Shown piece by piece: positions 48,942-63,165 of a stretch of 64,000 nucleotides of DNA. Below the pieces are notes generated by a model, which was not told where the DNA came from, did not search any database, and saw nothing but the letters and a program-made list of their open reading frames with translations. Made by a program: the position numbers and the translations under genes. Source of the DNA: Patagioenas fasciata. Its lineage: Eukaryota; Chordata; Aves; Columbiformes; Columbidae. The stretch is from NCBI RefSeq assembly GCF_037038585.1, contig NC_092523.1, positions 45,208,501 to 45,272,500 of the forward strand, written 5' to 3'. Numbering within the stretch: position 1 is the stretch's first letter; every line of letters begins with the position of its first letter.

Positions 48942-51900
48942 TAGACAGCAGGAAACCTGAATTACGTTCCTCTCTCCCCTGGGGAAACCCTTGATTAGAT
49001 TATGCCTTCTAGATAATTCTAGCACTTTGGAGCACACTTATCCCATCTTGGCAGTTTGCATTAGGAATCAAGGCCTGATCCACATTTAAACTCTTCAAGG
49101 CCACCACCTGAATACAGAAATTCCATCACGCTGCATCTATACTGTCTGTCAGCAACAAACTGTGGATTCAAGCTACCTTTTAAACACTGCTGATGTTTTC
49201 TCTCAGAGGGAGCTCTCTGGCTTGTTCCAGGCAGAAACCAGAAACAAAGAAATGTGTACATGGTTGGGCAATGAGTGGATTGGAGCCCCAGAGCGAAACA
49301 GAGAATAATCCGAACTGACAGGATATTTACCCCTAATGCAGCTGCTCCCATTCCTGTGGTACTTAACTCTCTGTTGGACAAACCCAGCTGAGGCAAATCG
49401 GAAGCTTGACTCTACAAGATGCCCATGTGAGAGGCAAAGTTGGGTTCCAGTTCTTCGTTTGCTGACTATATCAAGAGTTTTCTGTCCTGTTCTTAGGATC
49501 ACTGGAATGGGAGTAGGTCTGGCTTCTCTTCATCGGAAGTCACCAACTGTCCTGTACCAAACCCAGCCAGTGACTATTTAACTGCCTCTTGCAAAACTGT
49601 ACAGGTTTTCCAGGGCATATCTCATGTCTGAATATACCCACTAGCACTACTGATGACAGGTTCACACATGGGATGGAGAAGGGATTTGGCATGAACTTTT
49701 TTGTGCAATAGAAGGGATGAAACCAAGGTTCCTCACATTCAAAGTAAGTACTTGTTTGTTTGTTTGTCTGTTTGTTTTTTGGGGGGAGGGGTGTTTATTT
49801 TTATTACATCACTTTTAATCACTGAGCTAGGGGATACAAGGGCATCATGACCCTTTTTGTCTTTTTGCAGAATGGCTGACATAGACACCTAAGTCCTGGA
49901 TGAGACCAAAGAGCATCTCTACAGTCAGACCATGTAGGAGTGTGCACTGGAAAGGGACCTTCTGAATTGCTGAGTCCTAATAACCAACTTTCACACATAA
50001 AAAAACATTTTCATGGTTTTGCTAGTAGAGTGATCCAAAGACATGTATTTGAGCTCTTGAACTCTTGCCTGAGGTAATCTTCTGTAAATGAGGAACCTCT
50101 GAAAGGTTGTTTACTGTAAAAATGGCTGTTCCATAACTACGCTGGCCAATGCACTGTCTGTGCAGGGTACAGCTCTCTGATCCGACTGCCAAGAGCACCT
50201 GCTGCTCTGAAACTAGAAATGTTCACAATCCACCCTAAATTTATGCCTTGTCAATTTTCTCAGCTTGTTCTGGTGCCAGCATAGTTTTTTCTATGTAAGC
50301 AGCTTTTCTCCTTCTTGGGAGGAAGCTCTTCTCCCACTTGTGTTTATAAGCAGCAGCCACATACTTCCTCAACTTTCATTTCATCACACGAAAGAAGCCA
50401 GATTTTTTTAGTTTTCTCTCATATGATAGCTTATGAGCCTCTCGGTTCAGAGGAATTAATGAGCAAATGCTAATGACATTTCATAGTATAAGAATGAGGA
50501 AGCCACAAAGGAAATTAATAGGTAACTGACTTAAGGAAAAGAAAGTGGTGCTTTACACAATGTTTAGTTAAACCATGACAACTCCTGCCACAGGATATTA
50601 TGGTTGCCAAAGTTTAGATGAATTCAAATTGATTAGATAAATTGCTGGAAAGGATACGAAATGCAAAGATACCATCTGTGTCTGAGGGAGTCCCTGACCC
50701 ACAAGCTACTGGAGGCCACATGAGCATCCTTGTGAAATACATTGTACGGGTAATTTTCAGGCTTCATGGGCCATTCACTACCAGATGGTGTTGGAGGCAA
50801 AACAGTGGGTTCCCCTGTCTGATCTGCTGCTGCTATCCTAAACTTTTCTTCTAAGTGCTTTAAGTGTCTTTGACTTTTTGCTATTCAGACTTACTTCTGT
50901 AACTCCAGTCCTCAAGCACATCCACTTCTTTCACTGTTTCATATTCATTTTTATCTTAACTTTGCAGCACCAAGCTAATTTCACCATGACTTTTTCACTC
51001 CTTGTGTCAGAGTCATTATTTGCCAATTAAACCTCTTCCAGTGTAAAATTTCCTTAGGTAATGCCATCTCCTTCATTCACATTGCTGCCTACCTCACAGC
51101 TCCTTTTCTTTATGAAGGAAACCTTCTGCAATTTTTTAACCAGACTGTCTTGTCAAAAATGAACCAAAATCTACACTGACTTTATGAGTTACATTGACTC
51201 CTTGAGTTACAACTACACTGTCATTAACCACCAATTCCATGTTTTCATGTTTGGTACTCATATATTTTTGTGTGATAAAATATTTTAGTCTTTAATAGCT
51301 TTTTGAAAACCTACTGCAGGTTGATTTTTCTTAAATTGTTCGTACTCCTTCTGACCTCTCTTGGAACTTCTTCAGATAGCCAGTCCCATTACTTTAAGCA
51401 TTTCTGGTAATCACTTCATTTTACAGGTCTTTCCTAACGCAAGTATTCTACCAGTGGAAAGTGGAGCAAAAGCTTTTAATAAAAATCTCTGCCAAGCGTA
51501 ATTTCTTTGCCCAAAGAGGTCTGGTCTCCTTCAAATTCAAGACTCTGCACTCCTCCAAGTCTAATTAGTTCCCACAGGTGACATCCACACTGCCAAACAC
51601 AATGCCCCAAAATATTCCTGTGCACTCAAGCTAACGAGCATGCAACAGCCTCTGTTTAATACAGCAATCTTTCCTAGTGCCAAATGGTTGTGACAACTTA
51701 CGAAACGTGGAATGGGAATGATCATTGGGACATTCTCACCCCTAACCTGTCCCTGGGAGCTGGCTGGGAGCATGCTTAGTTGGCACCAGCCAAAGGTGGG
51801 CTGCAGACTGCCATAGCAGTTCAATGGGACTGATGATGAGTCTGGTGTCTGGGAACACACCAGGCACTGCTGGATGTATCAGTATGGAGCCAGCATTGAT

Positions 51901-54326
51901 GTGTCACAATTTGAAAGACAGACTCTTAACTATAAGGCTACTTTTGTTTATCCTTGCGTTAAACTTGCACTGAATCAACTCCAGTACAAGGTCACTCTCT
52001 ATAGTATTCTCAGAGATTTCATTACTTGCTCAAATAATTACTTGTCAGTCATCATGTAATAGCAATTCAATGATCCTGGAAATGTCCCATGTGTTTAAGG
52101 TGTTTTAATGCTAATCTGGACATTTTTCATTCATCAGGCTAGCACTTTTGCATCCCAGACACATTTTAATCTTTGTGCATTTAAAGCCTATTTCTTCTGT
52201 CTCATTTCACAGTGACTGTGAAAAATAAACTCTGAAGCTGTCTCAGAAGACTGCTATTCTGTGTACGCTGCCAGTCATCAGTAGTGCAGATTGCCCTGTA
52301 AGCAGGATGTCTTAAACATCTTCATGTCAGTCTAAGTTTCTTGTTTATAAAAATCTTCTGCCAAGACTTGGAATTTGCCAGGGAAAACTTAATTGACAAA
52401 GGCATGTGGAACAAAAATCTGATGGCTTACGAGACATTTTCATTGTTCAATTTAAATAGCAGGATGCTGAATGCTCAGAAGATAAGAAGATAGTTCATAG
52501 TAAAACCTACGCAGGATACTTTCACCAACCTAGTCTGCTTTTATGTGCCATGGCTGAAGCCTGAAGTGAGGTGGTGGGGTTTTTTCCAGCATAAGACAAT
52601 GGGTGATCTTCTTTTTTATTCTTTCTATGGAAGCTGCAGAGAAAAGTGAAATGGAGAAATGGACAGACAGATGGGTACAGGAAAGGTTACAATTTCCAAT
52701 GCCTTCTCACTCCTGCACTTTGTGCCAGGTAATGGCCCAGCCCCAGCCCTTGCACTGTTTTTATGATCTGTCATTTCATACATGCATCGTTCTGTCTTTA
52801 AAACTACAGTGTCTGGAAGCAGGGAATCTCTTGCACTCTGTGCCAGGATTATTTCCTGCCTCAAAGAAGATTTGTGCTCATTGGGGTCTTCCATACAAAA
52901 AGTGATGGTCATCCAGCCCTGCACTATTACATATGTCTTACTTGTGCAGAAGTACATTTTCACCAAAACTGAGAATACTGGCACTTCAGTTAAGAACAAC
53001 AGGCCTTTTGTGCAGCTCTAAAAATGGTAACCCACAGATAAAAATAATAATTCTTAATATAATAATATATTATTTTATTAGAGATCATGTTATATCAGCT
53101 TTTGAGGTAAATGGAATGCAGACTGTAAAGCAGTAGAATACACTGAGTTTGGGGTTTGTAAAACAATTTGATGCTTATGTCAGCTAAACTAATTTTTCCC
53201 AAAGTGATATTTAGGTTAAATGGATGGGTAAATAGCTTCCATCAAAAGAAACGGCAGTACACTGTCCATAATTTTTGTCAACAAGTCTTCTAAAGAATAT
53301 AATGATTAAGCCAGGTCTCAAGTCTCAATCAACTTGAAGGAACAACAGAAAGATTAACTCCGTGTTTAGTGAGTGCTACATAATTTATTTAATAAAATCT
53401 CCAAATAAGCATGGAAATTACAGGCCTGACTACAATTGAATGTAACTGAAATAAGACACTTTACATGGCTGATTGAACACAAGCACACAGACAAATGGAA
53501 CGGGAAAGGAGTTTTAACATGGAAAGGTTAAACTTTAAGGTTCTTACTGTCATATGTAACAATCACTAACATGTAAAACAACACAAAGCGCAATCCATCT
53601 TGCAGATGACATATAAGCTTCTGAGCTAAATCATGGTAAGAAACTAATTTAAGAGCTAATTTTCATACATCTAGGTATCACAGCTTGATTTGGAACTCAA
53701 ATGCTATAAAAATGTACTACATCCTCAAGTTCAGAGTAGAAACATACAAAAAATACTTATTTGGTAAAGATAGAATGATTCAGCAAGTTCGAGGCACTTG
53801 CAAAATAAGCATTTTATGTTTGCAGCTGCATGTCTCTCTGAAGAATGAGCTTCCAAAAAGAAATGAAGGAAATATTCCAAGAAGTAGCAACGCTATGCTA
53901 AATAAAATCAGTAGCATACGATGCTCATGAGAAAGGTTTTTCTTTTCTTCAGTCATCCTATTAGAGTAAAAATCTGTTTACTTGGAATTAGTATCACCAG
54001 ATGGAAGTCACAGTATATATTTCTATATCCCACTCAATTTTTCATTAAGACAATTGAGAATCAAAGATCAAAGCCTTAGTATTAAACACAAAACAAAACA
54101 GAGTCTACGTTCACATCGACACAACCGGCTTGTAATGTCTCACATTTCATTTCTCCTGTACCTTTGTCCATTTATTGTCTCTTATACTCAGCATCCTAAC
54201 TTGCATGCTTAAGTCTTCACTTTGGAGCTCCATAAATAATAAATTATTTGTAAAACACTGCATATGCCTCAAAGTTTTATATAAATTAAATGTTGTATGT
54301 GAATGGCATCATTAATCACTAGTTAA
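48942..54326. other. Non-coding stretch, no gene recognised
   Basis: No gene is supported. Several frames of about 100-124 codons (for example 49061-49396 minus and 52625-52999 minus) overlap frames on the opposite strand and contain no known domain. The segment 51,540-51,880 is less AT-rich. A GTTT simple repeat lies at 49752-49793. Confidence 0.55.
49752..49793 (+). repeat. (GTTT)n with T and G runs
   Basis: Several gttt units, one changed to gtct, lead into T6 and then ggggggaggggtg. Confidence 0.9.
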
Positions 54327-54346
54327 TGGCCACCAGGGGAAAGCTA
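54327..54346 (+). promoter_or_regulatory. Partial CTCF-like motif
   Basis: tggccaccagggg matches the first 13 bases of the CTCF consensus TGGCCACCAGGGGGCGCTA exactly. The following GGC is replaced by aaa before gcta resumes. Loss of this part of the core probably weakens binding. It could be a decayed site. Confidence 0.25.
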
Positions 54347-56849
54347 ACAGGTTACAAAACAGGTTTCCGACACAAAGACATACAAAGTCTGCAAGATTTC
54401 AACCTTATCAGCCATAAAGATCTTAGAGGAATTAAGACATGAAACAGCCAAGTACTTATACATACAAACGACAATATCCACAGAGGGTTTCAGAAATATA
54501 CCTGTGGCATCCCATGAGTCATGGTTTTGTTCCTGAGAGGGAGAAAAACAGTGTGCAAGATGTTTCAGACAGAAAGACTATAATGGATGAAATTTCACAT
54601 TAAAATCAAATAACACTACTATACTGTTTCTAATGACCGGGTAGGGAAAGCATCCTAAATAATCTCATTACACATCTTTGTGCCAAAGTTCATTATCAAA
54701 AGCAATTTTATTCAGGCACTTTGATGGTAAGACTTACGTATATGATTAATTCTTTAGAATCTGAAATGAGCTAAGCTGTGTAAGGTGGTGACTTTGATGA
54801 GGACATATACTGTAAAAGATCTGTGCATGCTAGAAATTGAAAATGGTATGTAATAGTGATGGAATTCTGCAGGAGGACACAGAACATTAATTCATGTGCA
54901 TTTTGTACTGATCCAAAAAAAAAAGAAAACAGCCCTGACACTGCCAGATTTGAAGATGTAACTGAAAGGAAAAAAATATAATATTAATTATTTTAAAAGA
55001 AATTTCCTTTGTGCATTTCATCTCTTGCTCAATACCAATACTGAAATCTTTATATATAAGTCAGTCAATTAGAGCCGATTCTGCAAAAAATATCTCTGTA
55101 CACACTCTCGACCTTTAGAACAGGATTTTCTACTCAGGGGAAGACAACTGCAGGACACAGAAGCCACTCAGTTTCCCCTCTCATTAAGGGAAGCTTAATC
55201 AGTTTTTTAACAGGCAATTTTTTGAAACACCTTTCCACTCTTGAGGAGTGCTCTGTCATATTCTGCACTACTCCTTTAAGAAATAACATACTTATTTTTT
55301 CCCCACTGATCTCAGTGTCTGTAGCTGCACCACAAACAAATGTGTATGAAACAAGCGAACAAGCACATCTGCATGGAAACGAAATCAGACAGAAAATATC
55401 TATGATTACATTGGACAGTTCTACCATGTATATACAGGAACATGGTATCATTTTCCAAGGTATCCAGATGGCTTCACTGATGTCAACCAATGTCATCAAG
55501 CACGTAATAGAAGAGGATCACTGCAGAGATTTTTTTTTCTTTCCAAATAGCAGTAGTGAAAGGACAACAAGTAAAAAGATAAAACTTCTTGGAAAGACAA
55601 GCCAAACAAAATCTCACCTAAATCCTCTTGCAAGAGTGCCTCATATCTTTCTTCTCTGCTATAGCATGAAGCATTATACATTTTCAGCAGAAAATAGCCA
55701 ATGTCTTGAAAAAAAATACTGAAAATCCACATGTCCCCTAAGTAAACACTTTTTACCAATTATAGTTAAAGCTCAAAAAAAAAAATTCCAACAAACCCTG
55801 GAGAGTATTGTCAGCAAGGAAAGTAAAGAAAAATAATTACTCTAGTTAGCTGTTGGAAGTTTGACTTTAAAATACAAAGCAAACTAGTTGAAAAGAAACA
55901 TAAACTCCTTATTTGGAAATAAAATGGTCTAGTTTATCCCTAGATATCCCTAGCCAGAATGGGACCTGGATTTAGCTAAGCAGTAAGTCTGGGACATAAC
56001 AATTTCACAAAGTAGCCTAAAAGAGCTACCACCTGGAAACTGGTCAGGCGTGTTCAATGCCAAATGTTCTGTGTCTACACTCACCATGACACATTTCTGT
56101 GATTCAACTACACCACAAAAATCTACTGAACCTCTTCTAACTTTCTAACTTAAATGAGAACTTAAGTTCTATTTCATTTACTAAGCAATATCACAGTTTC
56201 AAGTCATGGCTTCAGAACCTCATCCTAGAGTCACACTGAAGTTTGGATTGTATTCTCTTAGCCACTCTTCCATTGCATGTTGTTTCTAGAAAGACACAGC
56301 TTTTTCTACAGATATTTAAAAAAGAAAGAAAAAAAGAAAACAGTATAAATCAGATGGTGCTGGCAGTTTTGCTTCACATTCCAATTACTTGTATTGCTGT
56401 TAATTCAGGTTTGTCGAAGTGATCAAAGGATCACTTTAGCCTTTTAAAAAAAGTAAAAAATAGTAAAATTGTGTTATTTGTAGGTATATTATTACACATG
56501 TCTGACAGCATGGAAAAATCACTCAGTAAGCCAATAATCCTCTGATTTACATAGCATACTACAACATGCATAAAGAAAGCCTGTTCACACTGTATAGTCT
56601 TAGCTAGCATCTTACCAAAACAGCGACATCTACATTCTCACGATCCTGTCTACCGAGAATCTTACACATTTTCTTTTACAACAATATACAATGTCATAAT
56701 TCATAAAGGACTTTTTTACTCCGTGAGAAAAATCTCCATAAATTTGTTTAGCCACAAAAGATGGCTGTGCTTAGTTTTCTGGAGTGAGGGTAAGTGCTGA
56801 GTTTCCTCTGTGCTAAGAAAATGCATGATTATTTTCTACTAAAGCAATT
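54347..56849. other. AT-rich stretch containing the longest open frame
   Basis: The plus-strand frame 55222-55722 has 166 codons, the longest in the window, with minus-strand frames of 121 and 87 codons across it. I recognise no domain. Inside it a pyrimidine-rich acceptor-like site (ttttttccccactgatctcag, ending at 55315) and a donor-like aag/gtatcc at 55459/55460 bound a 144-base open stretch. The remainder is unique AT-rich sequence. Confidence 0.5.
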
Positions 56850-57240
56850 TCTGAATTTGCTGACTATGGATGGCTGTAGTTCAGGGAGGGAAAAAAGCTT
56901 TTCAGAAAGTGTGGACAGGGGAAGGAGGGGACAGTTCTCCCCCTCAGCATCACGTTCATAGTGAAGAAATAGTTTGTGCATGGTGACCACACTAATAATT
57001 CTGTTTTGCTGCCACAAGCACGAGTGCGGTGAGCCCAGAGAAGATCGCTGCGTGACAGAACACAGACAGCTGGGAGGCTCAGAGTTTGTCCTCATGCCCC
57101 ACCTTCCCTGGACTCTGGGGAGGCAGGGTCCAACCCACACACAGAACCTCCTCAGAGCAGGCTTTGTCCTGCTGCTTGTGAAAGGTCCTTTAAAGAGGTG
57201 TGAGTCACTGGACACATTCATCAGCTGAAGGACTTTGACT
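56850..57240. other. GC- and CpG-richer island
   Basis: This segment of about 390 bp is distinctly less AT-rich than its flanks. Four CpGs lie close together at about 57,020-57,055 (cacgagtgcggtgagc, then gatcgctgcgtgac). Both strands are open (84 codons plus, 130 minus) with no known domain. It may be an old regulatory element, an exon of a non-coding transcript, or a decayed gene fragment. Confidence 0.5.
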
Positions 57241-59240
57241 TGGGCAACATCTCAAATCAGCAAGCAGGGTATGCAATGGTACTTTTTTTTTTTTTTTTCC
57301 CATCAGTGTGCTAAAATCTCTCCCAATGATAAAAAAATCACAAAGTAAATTACAAGCATAAAACAACAAAGATCTCCTACAGAAAGCAGCTTATAAGGTG
57401 GACTAAGCAGAACTGACGGACATCTACCACTTCCAAATGCGGATCTATAGTGCTAAGAATATATTCACATTTATAGGTCCCCTAGAATAAGCAAGAGCAT
57501 ATAGCAAAAAAGAGTGAAAACTATTCCTATGTACTTTAGATAAGTATAGCCATCAGGATGAAGAAAAAAAGTTGAGTAAAATCCTGCTCTCACTGAAGAT
57601 AATGGCTTTATAAAAAGAGTGTATCCCATGATATATTTTTATATTCAGAAGGTGCAAATGTAAAGAACATGGTAATACCACAGATATAATCAGTCAATAG
57701 AAATTGCCTGAAAATTGTTTGCCAAGCCTACATTGTGAGAGTGATTTCCTACAGTTTATCCTAGTCATTTGTCTATGCCAGTAAAAAAATGATATAAAAT
57801 GTGGACAGAATTCTGCCACAGCACCATAGTAGTATATATTATCAAGCAAAGTTCAAAGAAGGCAGTGTAGTATCCAGCCCTCCAAATGCCCGGTGTTTTG
57901 TTGTGGAGGCATTAACTTCTTACAGAGGTTTTGGCTCAGAAAATCAAGCAGTAACTTACAAAGAGTTCATGTTATGTTAGATTTAACTAAACCTGAGACT
58001 CTCAGATCAATTGTGTGTATTTTTAAGTAGGTAAGAAAGTGTAATTTGAAAAAGTAAGCATATACATGCATATACACAAACTATCACCCCTGCTGCTTAA
58101 ATGAGGGGCAATGACACATGCAATAGTTTTCATTTGGCCTTTTTGTGCAGGTCAAAGGTAGTGTGGAAGAGTCTGTTTTTCTCACAGAAGTTCTGTAGAA
58201 CTTAATGCTGTTAGTGAGAACAAAGACAATCACAGGAGTTACGGCAGACTGTGAAGTTACGGGATTCTCTGTTGACCGAATCCCACGAGACTATCATACT
58301 ATCCTATGGAAATGTAAGATTCCACATTTATTCAAACTAAAGGTAGCAAGGCACTTGTTTATGAACCTTTCTCTGGCTAGTGGCCCTACTACGAATTATT
58401 GCTGTGGTTATAATTGGTTTTGAGTATGGTCTTATCAAATTCAGCACTAGTTTTACTATTGCATTTCCATATTTGTGTATGGATATGTATATATACATAT
58501 ATACGGGAACATTCACAATCGCCACTTCATATCCCGGCACCTTTGTTTATCTGTTAACACACAGTAGCTGAATGAATTCCAGCTACAGGTAACTTGTATT
58601 AGCTGCCAAGACACTTAGTTACGAATTTATGTAAATATTCTTCCAACATTTTAATCAAATTATTAAAAACAACAGTAACAAATATGAAAACAACCACCTG
58701 AGTAAAAATCTTGTAGTTTGTATTATTGTATCTTTAGTCATTGTGACAGCATAAAAAATAGCTACTCATTCAAAACCAAGAAAACCATTTCTGTGAATAT
58801 TCCACTATTTAGGATTTATGAGGTAACCCAGAAAGTGTTTGTCATTTATTATATAATGAAACCAGCTACTGAAAAATATTACTTGTAAAGCACACTATTA
58901 AGTGAAAGAGCTATTGCTTGACGTCTTCAATCACATTCTTCTCTTAACTCATAGAACACGGCACTGAAAGGCAGGCAGTATCAATACAACTTGAAAACTG
59001 GGTAAAAAGTTGTTATCTAAAAACCTCCAAGTATATTTTTAACAAGATGCCCTTGATGCTCCAGTAAAGCACATGCCAAAGGACTCTGGGCTGTCCCCTT
59101 CTAAGCAGCTAGTATGTGTACGCATTACTAACAGTAAATAACTCTCAAAACAGATTTTATTTTCCAATTTTAAGAATTGTTTACCATAAACTAAAACACT
59201 GAATTACCATTTCAAAACTGCACTAACAGTGGGTCTTTAA

Positions 59241-59282
59241 AAGAAAAAACAAACAAACAAACAAAAAACACCCCCCCCCCCC
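59241..59282 (+). repeat. (AAAC)n with a 12-base poly-C run
   Basis: An aaaac/aaac repeat leads through aaaaaaca into twelve C residues (59271-59282). On the minus strand this reads as a G run, then T6, then gttt repeats. Confidence 0.9.
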
Positions 59283-62200
59283 AAAACAATTGTAAGTATA
59301 TTTTCTGTCCTTGAAAAAACAGAGATAAATCCTCTCTGTTCTCTTTTGGACGGTCTTTCACCTTTTAGAATTGAGAGGAGATAGAAGAATGACATAAACC
59401 TGCCTCTTCAACTCCTATTTCAGCTTTGCCCATCTGCTTGCCTCCTGTGCATAGACAAATGCAAAGGAAGCAGCATGGTCTTGCATGGTTCATGGTATCC
59501 TTTTGAAACCCTTTCTTTGTAGCATTCCCCCCACCTCCAGATATGAATTAATTGAAGATCATTTCAAGGGACTGGTCTACACACTCATGTTTAGCAGCCC
59601 TTTTCTATTCTACAAGACACATTTTCAAAAATAGTTTCAGGATCTTTACAGGAAATAAATAAAACCCATTTTAATTTAAATATGCAGTTTAAATCAAAGT
59701 CTTCAGTTGGAAGACTAGTAGGAGTAAACTCTTTAACTCAGGTAAGTCAGTCTCGAAAATTCAGCATTTGTTAAAAAGAATGACAAATGAAATGTGAACT
59801 TTTTCTCTATGCCTACAGCATGTAGGAATGGTCCTTTCCTGTTGAGTGAGAGTTGGAAATGTACTGTGAGGGAAAACTTTGGGCAAATGCTATGAAGTCA
59901 TTTGCTGGACAACTTTGTGGAATTACGCACTTTTCGTTTAGGTATAAACACTTCTCTTACCACTGAGGTAATCAAAGCACTGAGCTGTCTACAGAGGTAG
60001 CCATATTTTCATTAGCAATAAGAGCTGTTACAAAGAAGATTGACAGAAGAACAGCACAGTGGATGATGCCACTTGATTTAAGGGTTTAGCTTAGATGACC
60101 TGAGATATCTTTCCCACCTTTATCATCACTGCTTCTTTAATACAGAGATACACGCAATGAGCTATAGTAAACATTAATGACTGCCAAATAGAGTTTTTAA
60201 AATTTATAGTATTATATATGGTAATTATATTTCGTATCTGCCCACCACGCTAAAAAGTATGTGTTAGAACTAACTGCATGTGGTGAGGCAAGAGGGAAAG
60301 AAAGCAAGAGCATCACGTAATATGCCCTAATGATAAGACTAGGGACTGTGAGAAAGGCTCATGACACATAAAAGCTGCAGGTGAGTTAGATTTGTCATTC
60401 TCAGAATTTTTGTATTGTATCTTACTATGTTCTATTTTTTTTGCCACTTTTTTACAAATATCATATTTTAAAGATTTATTTTTTCAAATAATATCAATTT
60501 AATACATTTTCTGTTAAAGCACTAAATGACTAATTGAAGTTGTGATCATCAAAGTGATTCACTACTTTAAGGAAATCTCTAAAAAAAATATGCGCTATGA
60601 ATATTACAGTTACTTCACGACAGAAGGAGTTGACACCTCCTAAATGAAAGCAGGAATTAATTTAGAATCTTTATTAGGAATTTGTTACCACTTCAACTTC
60701 CCACGTTCCCAGATATAGACATGCTTATCAAACTTCTTTGGGAGAGAGTAAAGATAGCATTCAGGACAGAAAAAAATAACAATTTGGGGGCAATTTTACC
60801 ATTGATCTATTTCAAGCAGCCCCCAAGTTTAGAGTATTAGGAGTAGTGTGAACAGAAATTTCAGGAAGATCAATAGGAGGCAGAGATCGAATGGAATTTG
60901 CCACACAGGTGCTGCTACTGTATACAATTCCCTAACTCTATTATGTCTCACACAGGTACATAATAGTCTCTATTTTCTTCAAAAACTGATGCTAGGGGAA
61001 ATTTTCAAAGTCAAGTCCACAATTAAGTAATTTTCTGCATTTTCTTCTAAGTCCTTGATATAATGCGAATTCCTAAGATAATTTGGACCTGATAGATCAC
61101 TCACAGTAAATTTTTGTGATCCCATGACAGCTTAAATGGAAAGATTTAATTAACAATCAGCTTTGGTACAGTGAAATAGGTCTGAGTAGCCTCTAGGGAT
61201 ATCATGCAGAACAGCCACTGCTAATTCTGCTTTGCTGGTGACAACTGTATTCATGAAACTGTTACCAAATGAGAGCTGAAATCAAATATTTGTATTTTTA
61301 AATAAAATTATTTGTGTATGGTACTTCGTGTAAAGACATTGTCTACATCCATCAGCCAAAAAAGGAGGCTGATACCCCAGAAACACACTCTGTTAATATG
61401 TGTAATACATTTAAATAAAAATATTGAATCTTCCACATTGCAAACCTCTTCAGACTCAATTTGTTTGCTGTTATAGTGAACTCTTTGTTGCATTAGATCT
61501 CTAGTAGAGACACTACTAATATATACCTAAAATTGCCATTTCTCAGGTTCTTCCTCTGCTTTGGACACATGAACAATCTGCTGAAGTAAAAAAATACTGA
61601 TTCAAGTTGACAAATTTTAAGCAGAGTTACTGAATAGATACTTAACCTACTAGAATTATCATCCTATCACACTGCCATTATAACAATGATCAAGAAGGTA
61701 ACATTCCAGAAATACAATTATATTGTTGGCAAGAAAGTTACATTATTTTGTTCAGCGATAATGCAAACTACAGCAAATCTACCCTCAAGTGACAAGATGA
61801 TCTGGGGAAAGATTTATATTCTCCTTGCAAAATTCTTCAAGGGAATTTCATGTCTATGGGGACAAACAGGTTTGCTCTATGTAAAATCTTAGGAAAATAC
61901 ATTTATAATAAATAAGAAACCAGATTTCAATAATACTAAACAGACATTAAAGGTCTTTTGCCTTTTTTAAGAAGATCTTTTATGTATGATTGAAGTTTAT
62001 ACAACACTCCAGAAAAGCCATCATGTGTTAGATTGGAAAATAAAATCAGAAGCATTTTCTGTCATATATGTATACATGAAAAAACGGGAACGTTAATGTC
62101 TTAGAAAGTGTATGTCCAGCTTTGTACCATTACTCATTTAAACATAGCAGAAAATAAGATACTGTACTGTAAACAAAAAGCTACAGTAAAGGACATTTTG

Positions 62201-63152
62201 AAATTTACATAAGTTTGAGTTCATAAACATTTTGGTTGCTCCATAACAGTTTTCATAGAAAATGAATAAAAAACCCTTGGACAGCTTTCATCACTCTTGA
62301 CTACTTTTCACTTAAATGCACACAGACATACTTTATATAGCAATATACTGATGTACTGTAACATGGATATTAAACTATGATTACTGTTTTTTGACTGAGA
62401 TATGTATTATCCAATCAACATTATATGTCATTGAAATACTCATACATTATGTATTCTCATCATGTAGTTAAGTATAAAAACATGAAAATATAACTTTACG
62501 TTATTTCAGTTATATACATCAGTTCAGACTTGACAAAGATTTTTTTTTTACGCTGTGATTTTTAGAGGAATAAGCCCAGAGGTACAATAAATAGCTTTCC
62601 ACTGTATACAGTAATGCAATTCTACTTTTTCAAAAAGTTTAGATTACCATATGAATATTATTTTAGTTTGGTCATTCTAGCATCGAACATTAAAAATCAG
62701 AATGCATCCCCCAACATTCCTGATGAGGAGTAATGCACAGAACACCTATGGATTACAGATATGCCAAGAAATGGTTTAGTTTAATTAGAGGGAAGTTACT
62801 GGTAAGTTTGACATTGAAAACACTGTATATACCCCTTTTGCTGACCGCACTGAGAGTATACACTGTGTTCACATATTCGCAGAAACAGGCTCAGAGCTTG
62901 TACCACAAGAAGGGTTTTCAGGTTTCTGATAAATGCTCTGTCTTCTCCAATGTTCGGTAAACATTTTCCTTAAGCCTAAGAAATGAATTCCAAATAAAAC
63001 TGCAAGTCATATTTCAAATTGTATTTAAGTCCAAAATAAAATATTGACCAATACTGCATGAGGCAATATATCCACAATGCAGAAAAATGTAAGCTTTTAA
63101 ACCAAACGTACAGAATTTTATCTACAGGGAAAGCCAGAGAAACATGATGTTG

Positions 63153-63165
63153 CTTTGATTTGCAT
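63153..63165 (+). promoter_or_regulatory. Overlapping TCF/LEF-like and octamer motifs
   Basis: ctttgat (63153-63159) fits the TCF/LEF consensus core and atttgcat (63158-63165) is an exact POU octamer; the two share two bases. Homeodomain-type cores (taaattaat) follow within 20 bases. Short motifs arise by chance in AT-rich DNA, so this is only a candidate enhancer element. Confidence 0.25.

Noticed and set aside
55222-55722. 166-codon open frame, the longest in the window, as a complete gene
   Set aside because: No recognisable domain or start context, and open minus-strand frames cross it. Kept only as a possible exon inside it.
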